A model generated the notes under the pieces. It saw nothing but the letters and a program-made list of their open reading frames with translations, had not been told where the DNA came from and did no database searches. A DNA stretch of 64,000 nucleotides from Cryptomeria japonica (Eukaryota > Streptophyta > Pinopsida > Cupressales > Cupressaceae), in contig NC_081413.1 in NCBI RefSeq assembly GCF_030272615.1, positions 331,075,302-331,139,301 on the forward strand, written 5' to 3'. Position 1 is the stretch's first letter. Every line of letters starts with the position of its first letter. The translations under genes were made by a program, and so were the position numbers. This document shows positions 12,097 through 24,727 of the stretch, piece by piece.

Positions 12097-13244
12097 TGTA
12101 ATACCCTAAAAATGGTCACCTAAACCATGGGCCCCTAATTTCGACAACATCACCAAGGTCCTAACCAAAGGCAATTAAATCAACTTTGAGCACACAATTA
12201 ATTAATTCTTCAATCAGCAAATGTCACATGGCAAGTGAATTATTCTATATTAATTAAATTTTTATTTAATTAATTAAATCATTCCAAGAAAATCATTTTG
12301 ATCAATTATCCTGTTTAATTTATTAAATATCTTAGCATATTTAATTAATTAATAAATTTGCCATTTAATCATAAAAAGGGAATTAATTTATCACAAAAGA
12401 TGAATTAATATACAAAGCAAGAGTTAAATTGAAAATAAACTGAAACTATTGAATTGAGAGAGAAATCAAACTTGAGATATTATTTCTTTCTTCTAAATTG
12501 AGAACTTGAAATCAGAAAAGCAATTAAATTGAATTTAATCATTCTCTAAAATTGGAACTCAAAGCTTTTGAGAAAAGAAGTTCAGTTGCATTGAAAAGAC
12601 TCTTTTCTTGAATAAATCAAAGAAATTGAATAGAATTACCTATTTTCATCTCAAGTGCCTAGAATTAATTGAATTATATCTCTAATGCAAACTCAAACTT
12701 ATAATCTAAATGCATTTCAATTCAACTATAATTGGAATCTATCTCAAGGTTAACTGAATTTGATCTCTCAATTATTTTAATTATCCTAAATTGTGCTTTT
12801 TCTTGATCTCTCTTGTGTTTCTCTATAAATTTAGCCTTCATCTCTCATCGAAAACACCCTGGAGATTTATTGTTATTATGCAGTTTTTGCTCTGGAGTCA
12901 TTGAAGATATTGTGCTTGCCTTTTGAGATTATTGCATCTTAGTTCAATTATGATTGCTTGAATTCATATAGCTTACTATTCATCCATCTAGCATAATCTT
13001 GCATCCATTTAGCTTAATATCATGCTCATATAGATTAAATCCTTCATCTTGGTGTAGTCTAGTCACTGGTATTGCTTATACAAATCTGAAATCAATTTTA
13101 TACTCGCAGCTTTTAGAAGGCAATTAGTCGATTTGTTATGGTTTTATTATTCATGCTTATATCTGTCTAACCATACATGTAATGACTTAATTGAAGTGTT
13201 GTGTCTTGCAGCTTACAAACTTATTCCACTTTTTCACACACACA
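12097..13244 (+). repeat. 3' LTR of element A
   Basis: Starts TGTAATACCC and ends CACACACA, 1148 bp. The TATA box is CTATAAAT at 12823-12830. The U3 part contains several AT-rich near-palindromes made of TTAATTAAT and ATTTAATTAAT. The flanking bases after it are AGAAT (13245-13249). The matching left flank lies outside the window, so a target duplication cannot be tested here. Confidence 0.85.
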
Positions 13245-13315
13245 AGAATGCAGGTGTGCATACCAGGAGAAAGATAAGAGAGAAACCCAGTAGATAGAAA
13301 AAGGATCCACAAACA

Positions 13316-16300
13316 GTGCATGTAATGGGTCAATTGGCTGATATCATGTTAAGAAAGGTTTCAATTCCTAAATATACCGATCCCGGTAGCCCTGTTGTGA
13401 AAATAGTAATCAATGGCACTCAGATAAAGAATGCTTTAATAGATTTGGGAGCAACCATCAATGTACTGACAAGAGATGTTATGCAGAAACTTGACATAAC
13501 CAGTCTTAGACCTACACCTATAGTCCTGTAGCTTGCTGACAGTTCCATAGTTTGGCCTGATGGTATGATTGAAGATGTAGTTGTTACTTTGGATTCTTGA
13601 GAATATCCTACTGATTTTATGATTCTGTCTCCTAAAGCCAAATTGGGAGGATATCCAGTTATCTTGGGAAGACCTTGGCTTGCTACAGTCGATGCATATA
13701 TTGGATGTCAGTCAGGAGATATGACTATTTTAGATGGAAAGACAACCAAAACTTTGGCTCTATATTCTCCTGCTCAACCCCAACTTGATCAACAACAAGT
13801 CATTTGGCCTAACGTGGGAGAATAATTTGAGGAAGGAGTTGACTCTGTCAATCATCTTATCATGATTAATAGAGAACCATTCATACAACTTCATGATGAT
13901 TATTAAATTTTGTATAAAATTCTTACAAATCAGTTAAGACAAGGGCAATAGTCGCAAGAGTTAGTATCAAATATTCCAGCATCAGATTTTCCTGCAGCCA
14001 CTGATATTCTGCATACCCTATTGCCGCAGGAAGTCTACACTTCTCATCTTTCTGAAGCATCTCAGGTTGATCTTACTGTCAAAGTGGAAGTTGATCTAAA
14101 CAAATATTTGAATATCAACAATCAACTCACAGGAACTCAAATAATAACACTGGTTGACTTGCTTAAATGTCATCAACACGCTTTTGCATGGGATTAGAAA
14201 GACATGCATGGACTTGATCCTACAATTTGTACCCACCGTATCTACATAAAGGAGGACTGTAGACCACTTAGACAACCACAAAGAAGAATTAATCCTGCAT
14301 TAAGAGAAATAGTTAATGAAGAATTGCATAAATTATTAAATGCTAGATTTATCTATCCTATCTCGGATAGTCAATGGGTGTGACCTCTAGTGATAGTTCC
14401 AAGGAAAGGAGGTAAATGGCAGGTATGTGTGGATTACAGAGCTTTGAACTTAGCAACCAAGAAGGATCATTTTCCATTACCATTTGTGGATCAAGTATTA
14501 GACTCCTTGGCAGGGAAGTGATACTTCTCATTCTTGGATGGATTCAGTGGCTACAACCAGATTCAAATTGCTCCCGAGGATCAAGAAAAAACTAAATTTA
14601 CTTGTCCTTGGGGAACATATGCATATTCCTTTCTTCCTTTTGGAATATGTAATGCTCCAGCTACTTTTCAAAAAGCAGTGATAAGCATATTTTTAGATAT
14701 TTCCCAGGACAACATGGAGATCTATATGGATGATTTTACAGCCTATGGTTTAGAATTTGAAGAGGCATTGAAAAATCTGAAGAAAATTTTGCAGCAGTGT
14801 GAAGACTATAATTTATCATTGAACAATGAAAATTGCTTCATGATGATGTAGGAAGGTATAGTTCTTGGTCATCATATATTTATAAATGGAATACAAGTTG
14901 ACCCAACAAAAATGGAAGTCATTCAAAACCTCCCTGCACCTATAAAGAAAAAGGATGTCAGAAGTTTCCTTGGTCATGTTGGATATTATAGGAGGTTTAT
15001 CAAAAATTTCAACAAAATTGTAGGCCCTTTATATTCTCTTTTGACCAAGGATATGTAATTTAATTGGACTTCCTCATGCAATTAATCTTTCTTTAATCTC
15101 AAACATGCATTGACTCAAGCACTAGTGCTCAAGGGTCTGAACCGGTCCTTAACTTTTCATATTCATATAGATGCATCGGATTATTCCATAGGAGTAGTTC
15201 TGGGTCAGAAGATTGACAATTTGGAGAATGCAATTTATTTCATCAACAAAAACATGCAGGGTCCTGAGCTTAATTATATTGTCACTAAAAAGGAGATGTT
15301 AGCACTTATATATGCACTCAACAAATTTAGGCATTATATAATAGGATATTCGATATTTATGGACATTGATCATACAACAATCAGATATCTCATGAACAAA
15401 CCTTCAATTACAGGAAGAGTGGCTTGCTGGTTACTATTGATACATGAATTTGACATCACAGTTGTTGATAAACCAAGTAAATCCAATATAGTTGTAGATT
15501 ATCTTTCTAGGCTTCAATTGCAGGATGATCCTACAGCCATAGATGATGCTTTTCCAGATGAACATTTGTTCCTTATAAAAGCACACACTCCCTGGTATGT
15601 TGATATTGCAAATTATTTAGCTACTAATAAGATGCCAATTCATTTTTGTCCTAAAGAAAGAAGACAGTTAGTTGAGAAAAGCTTTAATTTCTCATGGATT
15701 GCTGATTGTTTATTTTATATTGGACCTGACCAAGTCATGAAGAGATGCATAAGAGAGGATGAAACATATGATATCCTTCATGCATGTCATGATGAACCAT
15801 GTGGAGGATATTTTTCTGCTAAAAGAACAACACTTAAAATAATTGGCACGGGATATTATTGGCCAACGTTATATAAGGATGCATCACAATACACTAGAAA
15901 ATGTGATAGATGCCAATGCATGGGTAGGCCTACCAGATATGATGAAATGCCATTATATCCCCAGATATTGGTTGCACCATTTGATAAGTGGGGATTAGAT
16001 TTTGTTGGGCCGATTGATCCTCCTTCAAATGGGAAATCTTATATTCTAGTATGCATTGATTATGTCACCAAATTGGTGAAAGCACAAGCTATGACACATG
16101 CAAGAGATAATAAAGTAGCTAAATTTCTTTATGAAGAAATATTTACCAGGTATGGAGTTCTAAGAGAGATTGTTTTAGACCAATGACCACAATTTACTTC
16201 CACATTGATTCCAGCATTGGTTAATGAATACAATATCAAGCACATTAAGTCTACCCCATACCATCCACAAATAAATGGTCAAGTAGAAGTCACAAACAGG

Positions 16301-16990
16301 GATTTAAAAGCCATTCTTACCAAGAAATTAGCTCTTCATAAGAAATATTGGTCACATAGACTTCCTGAAGCCATTTGGGCATACATAACAACATGGAAGA
16401 CACCAATTGGTTTTACACCTTTTGAAATGGTGTATGGAAAAACAACAATGATGCCCATTGAGTTTGAGCACAAAACTCTTAGAACAACTCTTCAATTAAA
16501 TATGACTCTCTTTGAAGCACAAAGAGACCACATTCTACAATTAAATTCTTTGGATGAGCTGAGAAAGATGGTTGTCCAACATACAAAACTTATTCAAAAT
16601 TAAAGAGCTAAATGACATGATAAGTACATAAAGGAGAGAAAATTTAAAACAGGTGATTGGGCACTGCTATATGATTCAAGATATAAAGATACTATGGGAA
16701 AGCTACAGACAAGATGATTAGGCCCATATGAAATAGATAAAGTTTTTACAAATGGAGTAGTCTGCTTGACCACTATAGATCCAGTCAGATTCAAGCTTCT
16801 AGTCAATGGTCATCGACTATGCCTGTATCATAAGCCTGCAACCAAAGAACATTTCCTGCAGTAATTCATCAGCCAAGATAAAAAATCAGTTCCTGCAGCA
16901 ACTGAAGAAGTTCCTTCAACATCTGAAGAAGTTTCTGCAACAACTGGAGAAGACATTAAGGGCGCGGTTCCTGCAGCTTCTGTAGGGAGC
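13316..16990 (+). pseudogene. Gypsy pol polyprotein (PR-RT-RH-INT) of element B
   Basis: Protease is suggested by a DLGATINVL motif (13444) and GYPVILGRPWL (about 13650). RT motifs are VCVDYRALN (about 14430), FLDGFSGYNQI (14530) and the catalytic YMDD (about 14725). RNase H begins HIDASDYSIG (about 15160). The integrase zinc finger is at about 15780-15920 with CxxC (KCDRCQC). WGLDFVGP holds the first catalytic Asp, and YHPQINGQVE carries the Glu at 16255-16290. The GPY-type end LGPYEIDKVF is at about 16715. The tail repeats PAATEE and STSEE. Every piece stays in one reading frame, broken by at least ten stops and no visible frameshift. The Athila-like placement rests on the RT wording and the downstream ORF. 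Confidence 0.8.
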
Positions 16991-17578
16991 GTTCTTAGCA
17001 TTCTATAAATTCTTCAAGCATGATTTCATAAAATTATTTCCATGTCTTAAGGAAATATTATTCTCCAAAATAATTTGTTTCGTCCATGTCATCCCATTCC
17101 TTCTCTCTGTCTATCACTTCATTCATGTCACATCATCTCATTTCACCCCTTTTTATTAGGTAATCGTTTCATGCAACATTTGTTGGTATGACTGCAGGTA
17201 TGTACATTGTTTATTTTTTATTAATTATACAATTATTATTTTTCTATGATTATTGCCTATTTTAAATCCGCATACCCTTCCCTCTATCCTTTTCGCATGT
17301 GTGGACATGTGTCATCATAAGTTGGGGGGGTGTTTTATGGTCCGATTTCCAAGTTGAGTAATTATCCGTCCTTGTAAGTAATTTTCTTTGATTTGCATAA
17401 CATCATTTTTTGAATAAGACACTCTTTTCCATGAGTGATCAGTTCATCTTGCCACCAAAATCATTGAAAGAAATTGGAAGTAAGTAAGGTATTTTCGAAC
17501 AAAATATTTTTCAGTTCTGCAGGTTATTTCAGTCCCTCATTCTTTGCTGTGGAAATTATTTTGAGAGCCGAAATAGTC
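16991..17578. other. Interval between pol and third ORF of element B
   Basis: No gene is visible. A G-run (GTTGGGGGGGTG) at about 17320 resembles an internal polypurine tract. The rest is T-rich and AT-rich. Confidence 0.4.
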
Positions 17579-19789
17579 ATGGGTGGAGATCCTATCCGCC
17601 ATGAGCCTGTAATTAATGACATGTTGTTGTAGGATGTCAAGTGTGAGCATTAATTCTGTATGCATGGGTGGATTGATTATTTTCTAAAAATAACAGATTA
17701 CAATGAAGAAATTGCTTCTGAATTCATGTGTACATTCAATGAAGGAGAGGCCTCTGTCAAGGGATTGAGATTCATTACTACAAAGCAATGAATAGATGAA
17801 GTTACTGGGTTGTTGCAAGAAGAGGATCTATTTCCTGAATCTAAGGATATGAGAAGCGCTAGGGCAAAATTTACACACCCAGCAGATGGACCCCTAAGGA
17901 TGGACAAACAGGGAACCAGACAGATATCTCTTCCAGCGAAATGGCCCCAGGTGGCATTGAATGTGATGAAATACATTACTTGCGATGGAAGGTACTCAAA
18001 TTTGCATTCGGTCCATTTTAAACTGCTTAGTCATTTACGACATGGCCGAAGGGTAAATGTTCCCAATTTTCTATATCACCTTATTTCCATAAGTGCAAAA
18101 GAAACACAAAAGGGTGGAAATCGTTATGTCAATCATCATGGCCTGATAAAATTGTTAGTAGAATGTTCTCTTAGAGATGTTTCTCAAATGGCATGGGGAG
18201 TATTCAAAGATATACTACAATTTAGGGAGGAAAATGCTCCTGCTCCAGAAGAATTAGCAGCCCAAGAGGACGATATCAAAGAGCCCTCATCCCCTAGGGT
18301 TTTTGTAGAGGATGAACCTCCTATTGCCAATGAAGCTTTGACTGTTGCAGAAGAAAGGGTGATTGAAACAAATATGGAGTATCCCTCCACTCATTTTCAA
18401 AGTGGAGCGACATATTTTAAAGGAAAAGGGAAAGCAGTAGAGACAATTGGTGTAGAGAGAGAAACCATTGTGCGGCCTCAAGCAACGCAGGTTTCTCCTG
18501 CAGCCAAAAAGCATAAGCTAAAAGAAAATTCTCCTACAACAACACCTCTTGTAGGAACTGTTCCTGTAGCCACTCCGAAAATGTATGCAAGAAGGACTCG
18601 GTGGAGTAAACAAAAAGTTTGAGCAACATGGGATGCAGTGGAAGTCATTTCAGTAGAAACATCAGAAGAAAGGCATGAGAGTCAAATAGAGATTAATTCA
18701 TAGGAAGAACATGGTGCCAACAAACTTTCAAATCTGGCACATGTAGAAGAACAATTTGGAGAACTTGTTGAAGAAATCTCACGCCCCCAGGTAACAACTA
18801 ATAGACCTCCTTCATCTCACTAGTTTGTCTATTGCACTTACATTTAATAGGCAGTGGGAGATAGAGAGGGCTAGATTACATGAATTATTGATAAATAACA
18901 TAATGAAATTGAAAAGAGGGATAATCAGATTGAGGAATTGAAAGCTAAAGTTGACACAATTGCCAGGATGGTTCCTAAGTTGATACAATGTAGGGCTCGT
19001 CCAAGGGTTTATGCTTTGCATCTAAAAGAGCAATATTTAAGTTTCAAGCTAAACCACATTGTTAGAGACCTTAGTCCTTCTTTATATACCCCAGAAATTT
19101 TTTATAGTGTTTATCAAACCTCTCCAACAACTGTTAAGAATTTGTTATGTGAATTCAATTTGCATAACTATGTCATGAATTATGGCAATGAGTGGGATCC
19201 CTTGTTATACATTGGTGACATTCATATAAAAGCATTAATGTCATGGGTGCAAAATGAAATTAGTATGGGGACTCAGGTTAAAACATATAGAAATTTGGAA
19301 TTTGACTGTCCATTACTACTCAAAGCTGAAGCCAAGAATCCATGACTTCTTTATTATGATTGGTAGAAATTGTTAGCAAGACCTGATGTAAGGAGCCAGG
19401 TGTTACCAATAAGAGAGGAAACATACCAGGAATATGAACACTTGATAACAAATGAAAATGTAGTTGCAATTGAATGTTTGGTTCAGCGTTGGAATAATCT
19501 TCCAGAAGACCTAAAATAGGGTGAACCTCATTCACTGCCTAATTTTCATGCAGCTATACAAAGAGCTCTTAAGTACATCCATTTGGGTAGGGCGAAGAGA
19601 AATAAATGGCTACCCTTGATATTTCAGCCACCTATCCTTATCTGGCCATTAATGGGATGTAGGGTTGCAAATAAACCATATGAGGAGGCCACTGAAGAAT
19701 CCAGATGGGCCATACTGAAAAAACTAGAGGGATTTTATTGGAATTTGGCTACAGGAGGGACAGGACAGGGAACTATTCGTTACTTGTGA
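17579..19789 (+). pseudogene. Third ORF of element B, env position, unknown function
   Basis: From ATG 17579 one frame runs about 737 codons to 19789, interrupted by more than ten stops but no visible frameshift. The segment starting SLPAKWPQVALNVMKYITCD (about 17930-18160) has spaced residues like the plant transposon protein domain often found in the third ORF of Athila elements: aromatic-rich start, R/H-rich loop, INV-like stretch, LI..L end. A Pro/Glu-rich linker follows, then a basic KGKGKAV and KKHKLK region and a charged helical part. The C-terminal third carries WVQNEISMGTQ and WKxL-type segments. No convincing signal peptide or membrane helix is seen, so the env position does not mean an envelope protein. 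Confidence 0.55.
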
Positions 19790-21128
19790 GTAAGTGCCCT
19801 GATTAGAAATTTTCCTCTTGCTGGAGGATCAACAAGACACTAAGTTGGGGGCATGATGAGCTGAGATATTAGCTCCTTTTATTCTTAAAACTCATAAGTT
19901 TTTACCATGTTTTAATTTGTATAATAGGATGACAATGATGTATTAGAGTTTGACTATATGCATTCCATATGTTAACTGAACTCATTAAATCTTGTTTTGT
20001 CTTGACCAATTATTCCCGTTGCCATGTGAATTTTTCTTGTTGCCATGTGAATTATTCTTGTTGCCATGCGGATTATCATATGTGATATCATGTGTGAAAT
20101 GTATAAGTGTTTTGATTAATTAAAATAGATATATGTGTATGCTTGTATGTTCTATCTTTTTAATTGCGAGAATAAATAAGATGCTGCAAAAGGTAGTTAT
20201 CGTGTCACGTTATGAAGGCTGTTAGAGATATTCAAGGGGCGGTTAAAGGTTCAAAACAAAAAAGAGAATAATGGGCGTAAGGAGTAGCAAAGGAATAATA
20301 GGGCACACAAGACTCATTTATGTTTGTCTTCAGTAAACATCAAATCTTATAATACCGCCACACTATATTCTTGGTTGTGGTTTAGAAGAGATCCACATTT
20401 TCGGTGGCTTAACTCCATTTGTTTTGTCATAAATATTCTCCGCCTTGTTTTGTCGACATGCCCTAGATTGTAGGGAGTTGTTGTAGTTTTCTTTTAAATA
20501 AGAGTTTGCGCCTCTTCTCGGAGGTTAGAGAGAAGGGGAAGAGAGACATAAGATTTAGAAATAAAGTTGCAGAGTATTTTTAGCTTTCTTTCATTTTGTA
20601 TGTTATATGGACCTTTGAAAGACAATGAATAAAGTGAAACTATTCTAAGTATTTACAATTATCTTTGGAAGCCTGGATACACTCATCAAAGGGGGCTCAC
20701 TTGGTGAGTATTCCTGTGCATTTGTTAACTTAGTTTCCCTTTCTGCTACAGTAGTTGTTCTGGCAATTGATTGTTCCTGCAACCACTGGAAACATATCTT
20801 GTGATTGTTTCTGCAGCCAAAGCAAATAGAGTAATTCATGTTTGTCAACTTTGGACTTAGTTAATAGTTCTTTAATTGGGTTTTATGTTAATGCAGAGTT
20901 TTCTTATAGCCATTCAGTTGTTATAATTCTTATTTTCTTATTTCAAATAGGTTTAGTTGTTGTAGTAATGCAGAATAGCTATTGCAGGAACTTAGTGCAT
21001 ATATAGTGCAGACCCATTTCAAGTAATACGTCCCTAGGTTGATAAACAAATGAACTTCAGTTATGGAGATAATAACTTCACAGAGTGAATGTCCAAAATT
21101 TGGGTTGAAACTTTAGCTATAGTTATTG
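19790..21128 (+). repeat. Candidate 3' LTR region of element B
   Basis: TAAGTTGGGGGCA at 19841-19853 looks like a polypurine tract, followed by TGATGAGCTGAGATATTAGC. A TATA-like TTTTAAATAAG is at about 20493. No second copy is available in the window, so LTR status rests on position and composition only. No gene is visible. Confidence 0.45.
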
Positions 21129-22689
21129 TTCCTATTGGTGAAGCAAACAATATCTACAATAGAACCCAAGATAGTAAAGGAAGCACTAAAAGATGATGAT
21201 TGGGTTAATGCAATGAATAAAGAATTAGATCAAATTAAGAAGAATCAGACATGGTCACTTGTTCCTAGATCAAAGGATAAGAATGTAATTGGAACAAAAT
21301 GGGTCTTCAGGAATAAATTGGATGAAGAAGGAAGGATTGTAAGAAACAAGGCAAGGTTAGTTTGCAAAGGGTATACTCAAGAGGAAGGTGAGGATTATGG
21401 TGAAACATTTGCACCTATTGCTAGATTAGAAGGAGTAAGAATGCTACTGGTATTTGTTGCATATAAGGGATTCAAATTCTACCAAATGGATGTCAAGACA
21501 ACCTTTCTAAATGGGATTCTAGAAGAAGAAGTATACATTGAACAACCAGAAGGATTTTCCTTAACTGATGATAAAGACATGGTGTCACAAAGCACTATAT
21601 GGTCTAAAGTAGGTACCAAGGGCATGGTATGAGAGATTACATGCACATTTGATCAAAATTGGATTCCAACATACCAATGAGGACAACAACATTTATTTGA
21701 ATACTGGTGGAGACAAGATGCTGATAGCAAAAGTGTTTGTTGATGACATAATTTTTGGTGGCAATGATGATATGTGTATGGAATTTGCTGATATAATGAA
21801 AAAGGAATTTGAAATGTCTCTAATCAGTGAAATTAAGTTCTGTATTGCCTTACAGGTTCAACAACTAGATGGTGGTATCTTTATTTGTCAAACCAAGTAT
21901 ATCAAAGAGGTGTTGAAGACTTTCGGCATGGAAGATTGCAAACCGATAGGAACACCAATGGTGATTGGTTGCAAGTTATCAATGGAAGATGATTCCCCTT
22001 ATGTTAGTGAAAAAGAGTAGAAATCTATGATTGGCAAGCTACACTATGTTGTCCATAGCAGACCGGACATTGCTCATGTTGTTGGATTAGTGGCTAGATT
22101 TCAAAAAGAGCCTAAAGAAAGTCACTTGGTGGCTGCAAAGAGAATTTTTTGGTATCTCAAAGGCATAGTAGACTATGGTTTATGGTATCCCTAGAAAGGA
22201 AATTTTACTTTGGATATCTTTATTGATGCTAATTGGGTAGGTAATGTGGATGATCGGAAAAACATAATTGGTGGAGCTTTTCTACTTGGAGGAAGATTAG
22301 TGACATGGACGAGCAAGAAACAAACTTGTGTTTCTCAATCTACAATTGAAGCTGAGTATGTAGCTACATCCATGAATTTCACATAGACAATATGGATGAG
22401 ACATATGCTAGAAGGATTCAAGATAGATATGTCAGAGCCAGTGACTATCTTTTGTGATAATACAAGTGCAATAAACATTTCTAAGAATCATGTACTTCAT
22501 GCTAGAACCAAGCACATTGAATTGAAGCATCAATTCCTAGGGGAAAGAGTTCAAGAAAAGGAGGTGAAGATGGAATATGTGAAGAGTAAATATCAGTTAG
22601 CTGATATCTTTACTAAGCCCTTATTGAAGGCTACCTTTGAGTTTATTAGAGGTAAACTAGGGGTTAGACCCCTACACCAGAAGAACTAG
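21129..22689 (+). pseudogene. Old copia pol fragment (RT-RNase H)
   Basis: Begins inside the reverse transcriptase at residues [19 protein letters not shown] and continues with [28 protein letters not shown] and [12 protein letters not shown]. The catalytic region is FVDDIIFGG (about 21740). RNase H residues include CDNTSAINISKN and LADIFTKPL near the end. A deletion or frameshift at about 21570-21645 removes the usual LYGLKQAPRAW segment, and several stops follow. Gag, protease and integrase are absent. It aligns with the younger copia copy (26262-30419) throughout. Confidence 0.85.
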
Positions 22690-23108
22690 AGTGATGGAGA
22701 TCTATCAATCCTATGGATTTCATGTTTATTTTTCACTAAGGATTGATGAAGGTGCAGGCTACTCCTTTGGCAGAGAAAGTCTGATGTAAAGTTCTGATTT
22801 AATGGTCTGTTATAGTTTTTTTGATTTGAGTAGCAGAGATGATGGAAGAAGCAGCAACAAAATTGAAGACAAGTGATGCATTTACATCTTTGGCATTGTT
22901 GTCAAAGGGGGAGAAGAAAAGAATAGAAATCAGATATGGCAGATATGGAAGAAGTTGAAGATCAGATCAGACAAGCATTGGTTAAGGGGGAGATGACAAA
23001 ATGAGGAAAACCGATAGATGATGTGATATCGACAAGTTAGTTGCAGATGATGATGATACTCTGGTTGTATATTTGATTAGAGTGTCCATCAATGTCAAAG
23101 GGGGAGAT
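22690..23108 (+). other. 3' UTR and polypurine tract of the old copia
   Basis: Noncoding, with a GGGGGAGAAGAAAAG purine run at about 22910 and the terminal polypurine tract CAAAGGGGGAGAT at 23096-23108, directly before an LTR start TGTTGG. Confidence 0.7.
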
Positions 23109-24727
23109 TGTTGGCATTTGGCATAACTAATGCAGATCGGGTGATGCAGTTGAAGTTGGATGACTGCACTGGTAAAGGATAGAAGTCTATTTGTGATGAA
23201 GATATTCAGATTCTATGAATAGATGACATGATCAGTTATTTGTATTATCATTATTGGCAATTGATGTGAAATGATATTCTTGATGTTTTGTTTTGTCATC
23301 TAAGTGATTTGGTTTACCAGAAGACAGGGTTTACTGACAGTGAACCAAAGTCTGTGAAATAGGACTTTAGCCGATAAAGCGGAGTTGTTTTGATTTGATC
23401 GGTCGATCGGTGATGATTGGTGATTTGCAGTTTGGATGGTGAACTTGTATCATGGAAAGATGTATATGACTAGAACTGAAACTTGTGGAGATTACCGGAA
23501 GGCATGTTCAAATTTCTAATGAAGTTTTGCTAAGGTCTTAGTAGGGTTTAAGGACCGATGAAGAAATCATCAAACCAATAATGATTTCTATTATGACGGT
23601 GATCGATGATGAGTCTACATGAAGTTGGTAACATGACACAAACCGCGTGAAAGATTTAATTGTTGTTTTGGCGCGATTCAAGGAATATTTTCTTGGGAAT
23701 CAATGAAACACTTAGTAGAGTGTTTTGAGGATACAGATCGGATTTCCATGATGCATTATGTTCAACCAATGGTTGATATTGCATTGTAATTTGTTGTAAT
23801 GATCTATATAACGATCTATGATGATCTCTTAAGTTTTGAATTGTAAATTAATGATGTAATTAGGTTTTGTGGCCGACCTAGTTGAGATGGCTATTTAGGT
23901 TGACACAGTTGACGTTTATTGTCTTGATGGTCTTAGAGAATGTGTTAAGCCATACAAGTGAAGTGTGAGATCTTCTTGAGAGTTGCAGAGTGTTGTGTAT
24001 AACTGGATCTGATCAAGCAAGTAATAGATCATTCTTTCACTGTTGTTCCCTAAAATCCCTTAACCAGGTGGGTCTTAATAGACCTTAAACATTTAAGTCC
24101 CCCAACAGGGAAGCTCTCAAAAGAGTCTTAAATCCTCTCACGAGGTTGATCCTAATAGATCATCAAGCTCCTTACCGGGCTGTAAGGAAAATCCCCTAAC
24201 AAGGTCTGCTCCTAATCGAGTGTATTGTAAGCTCCTAACAGGGCTAAGCTCCTAACAGGGCATACTTCGAAAGAGAATAAATACTTGTGGGTACCAACTC
24301 CCACCGTGGTTTTTCCCTATTTGGGTTTCCATGTCAAGAACTTATGGTTTTCATGTGTGGAATGTTTTTCATGTGATGTTCTTGTTTATTTCATGCATTA
24401 TTTCAGAGACACCGGTTATGATGTTTTATCATAAGTTTATTAGAAGTTACCAGTACTGATAAGAAGTTGTTTCAGAAAGTTTTTGATCTTATTGATAAGG
24501 ATAATGAGCTGGTAAATGATCAAGTTTATATAATTGCTTTGGTGGTGAAAGTATTGGTAAATGATTTGATTAATATGTTACACAAATCTGATCAAGAGGT
24601 TATTAGATCTGATTTCAGAAGTTGAGATATTTGTTAAATGGTTTCAGATATGAGATAAGTGTGTTTTTGGGTTTAAATTTTTATTTGGTCTTAGTACTAA
24701 TTCATCCCCCCTCTCCGTACTAACTGG
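23109..24727 (+). repeat. 3' LTR of the old copia, first part
   Basis: Starts TGTTGGCATTTGG after the polypurine tract. It contains iterated CCTAACAGGG-type motifs (about 24055-24265) and the GTGGTTTTTCCC / GGGTTTCCA hairpin-like block (24304-24333) common in this copia group. It is interrupted at 24727 by the younger copia insertion and resumes at 32357. Confidence 0.75.

Larger units (their letters stand above)
1..13244 (+). mobile_element. Element A: composite Tat-like gypsy retrotransposon without pol
   Basis: The same LTR occurs three times: at 1-758 (+, 5' part outside the window), 10848-12029 (-) and 12097-13244 (+). Between the two plus LTRs lie PBS, leader, decayed gag, a gene-poor stretch, a minus-strand coiled-coil ORF and an inverted copy of leader, PBS and LTR. 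No reverse transcriptase or integrase homology is visible, so this copy could only have moved by borrowed enzymes or has lost pol. The minus LTR-leader-ORF block has no matching second minus LTR to its left. It is therefore either a truncated nested insertion or an inverted duplication. Confidence 0.75.
13245..21100 (+). mobile_element. Element B: Athila-like gypsy remnant
   Basis: Contains pol and a third ORF on +. The 5' LTR and gag are not in the window. Element A ends at 13244, immediately upstream of the protease region, so A probably inserted into B near the gag-pol border. The right border is uncertain. A candidate 3' LTR starts at about 19854, and the element is cut off by an old copia fragment at about 21129. 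Confidence 0.6.

Noticed and set aside
13420-13641. Minus-strand ORF overlapping the protease of element B
   Set aside because: It is a shadow of the plus-strand pol frame.
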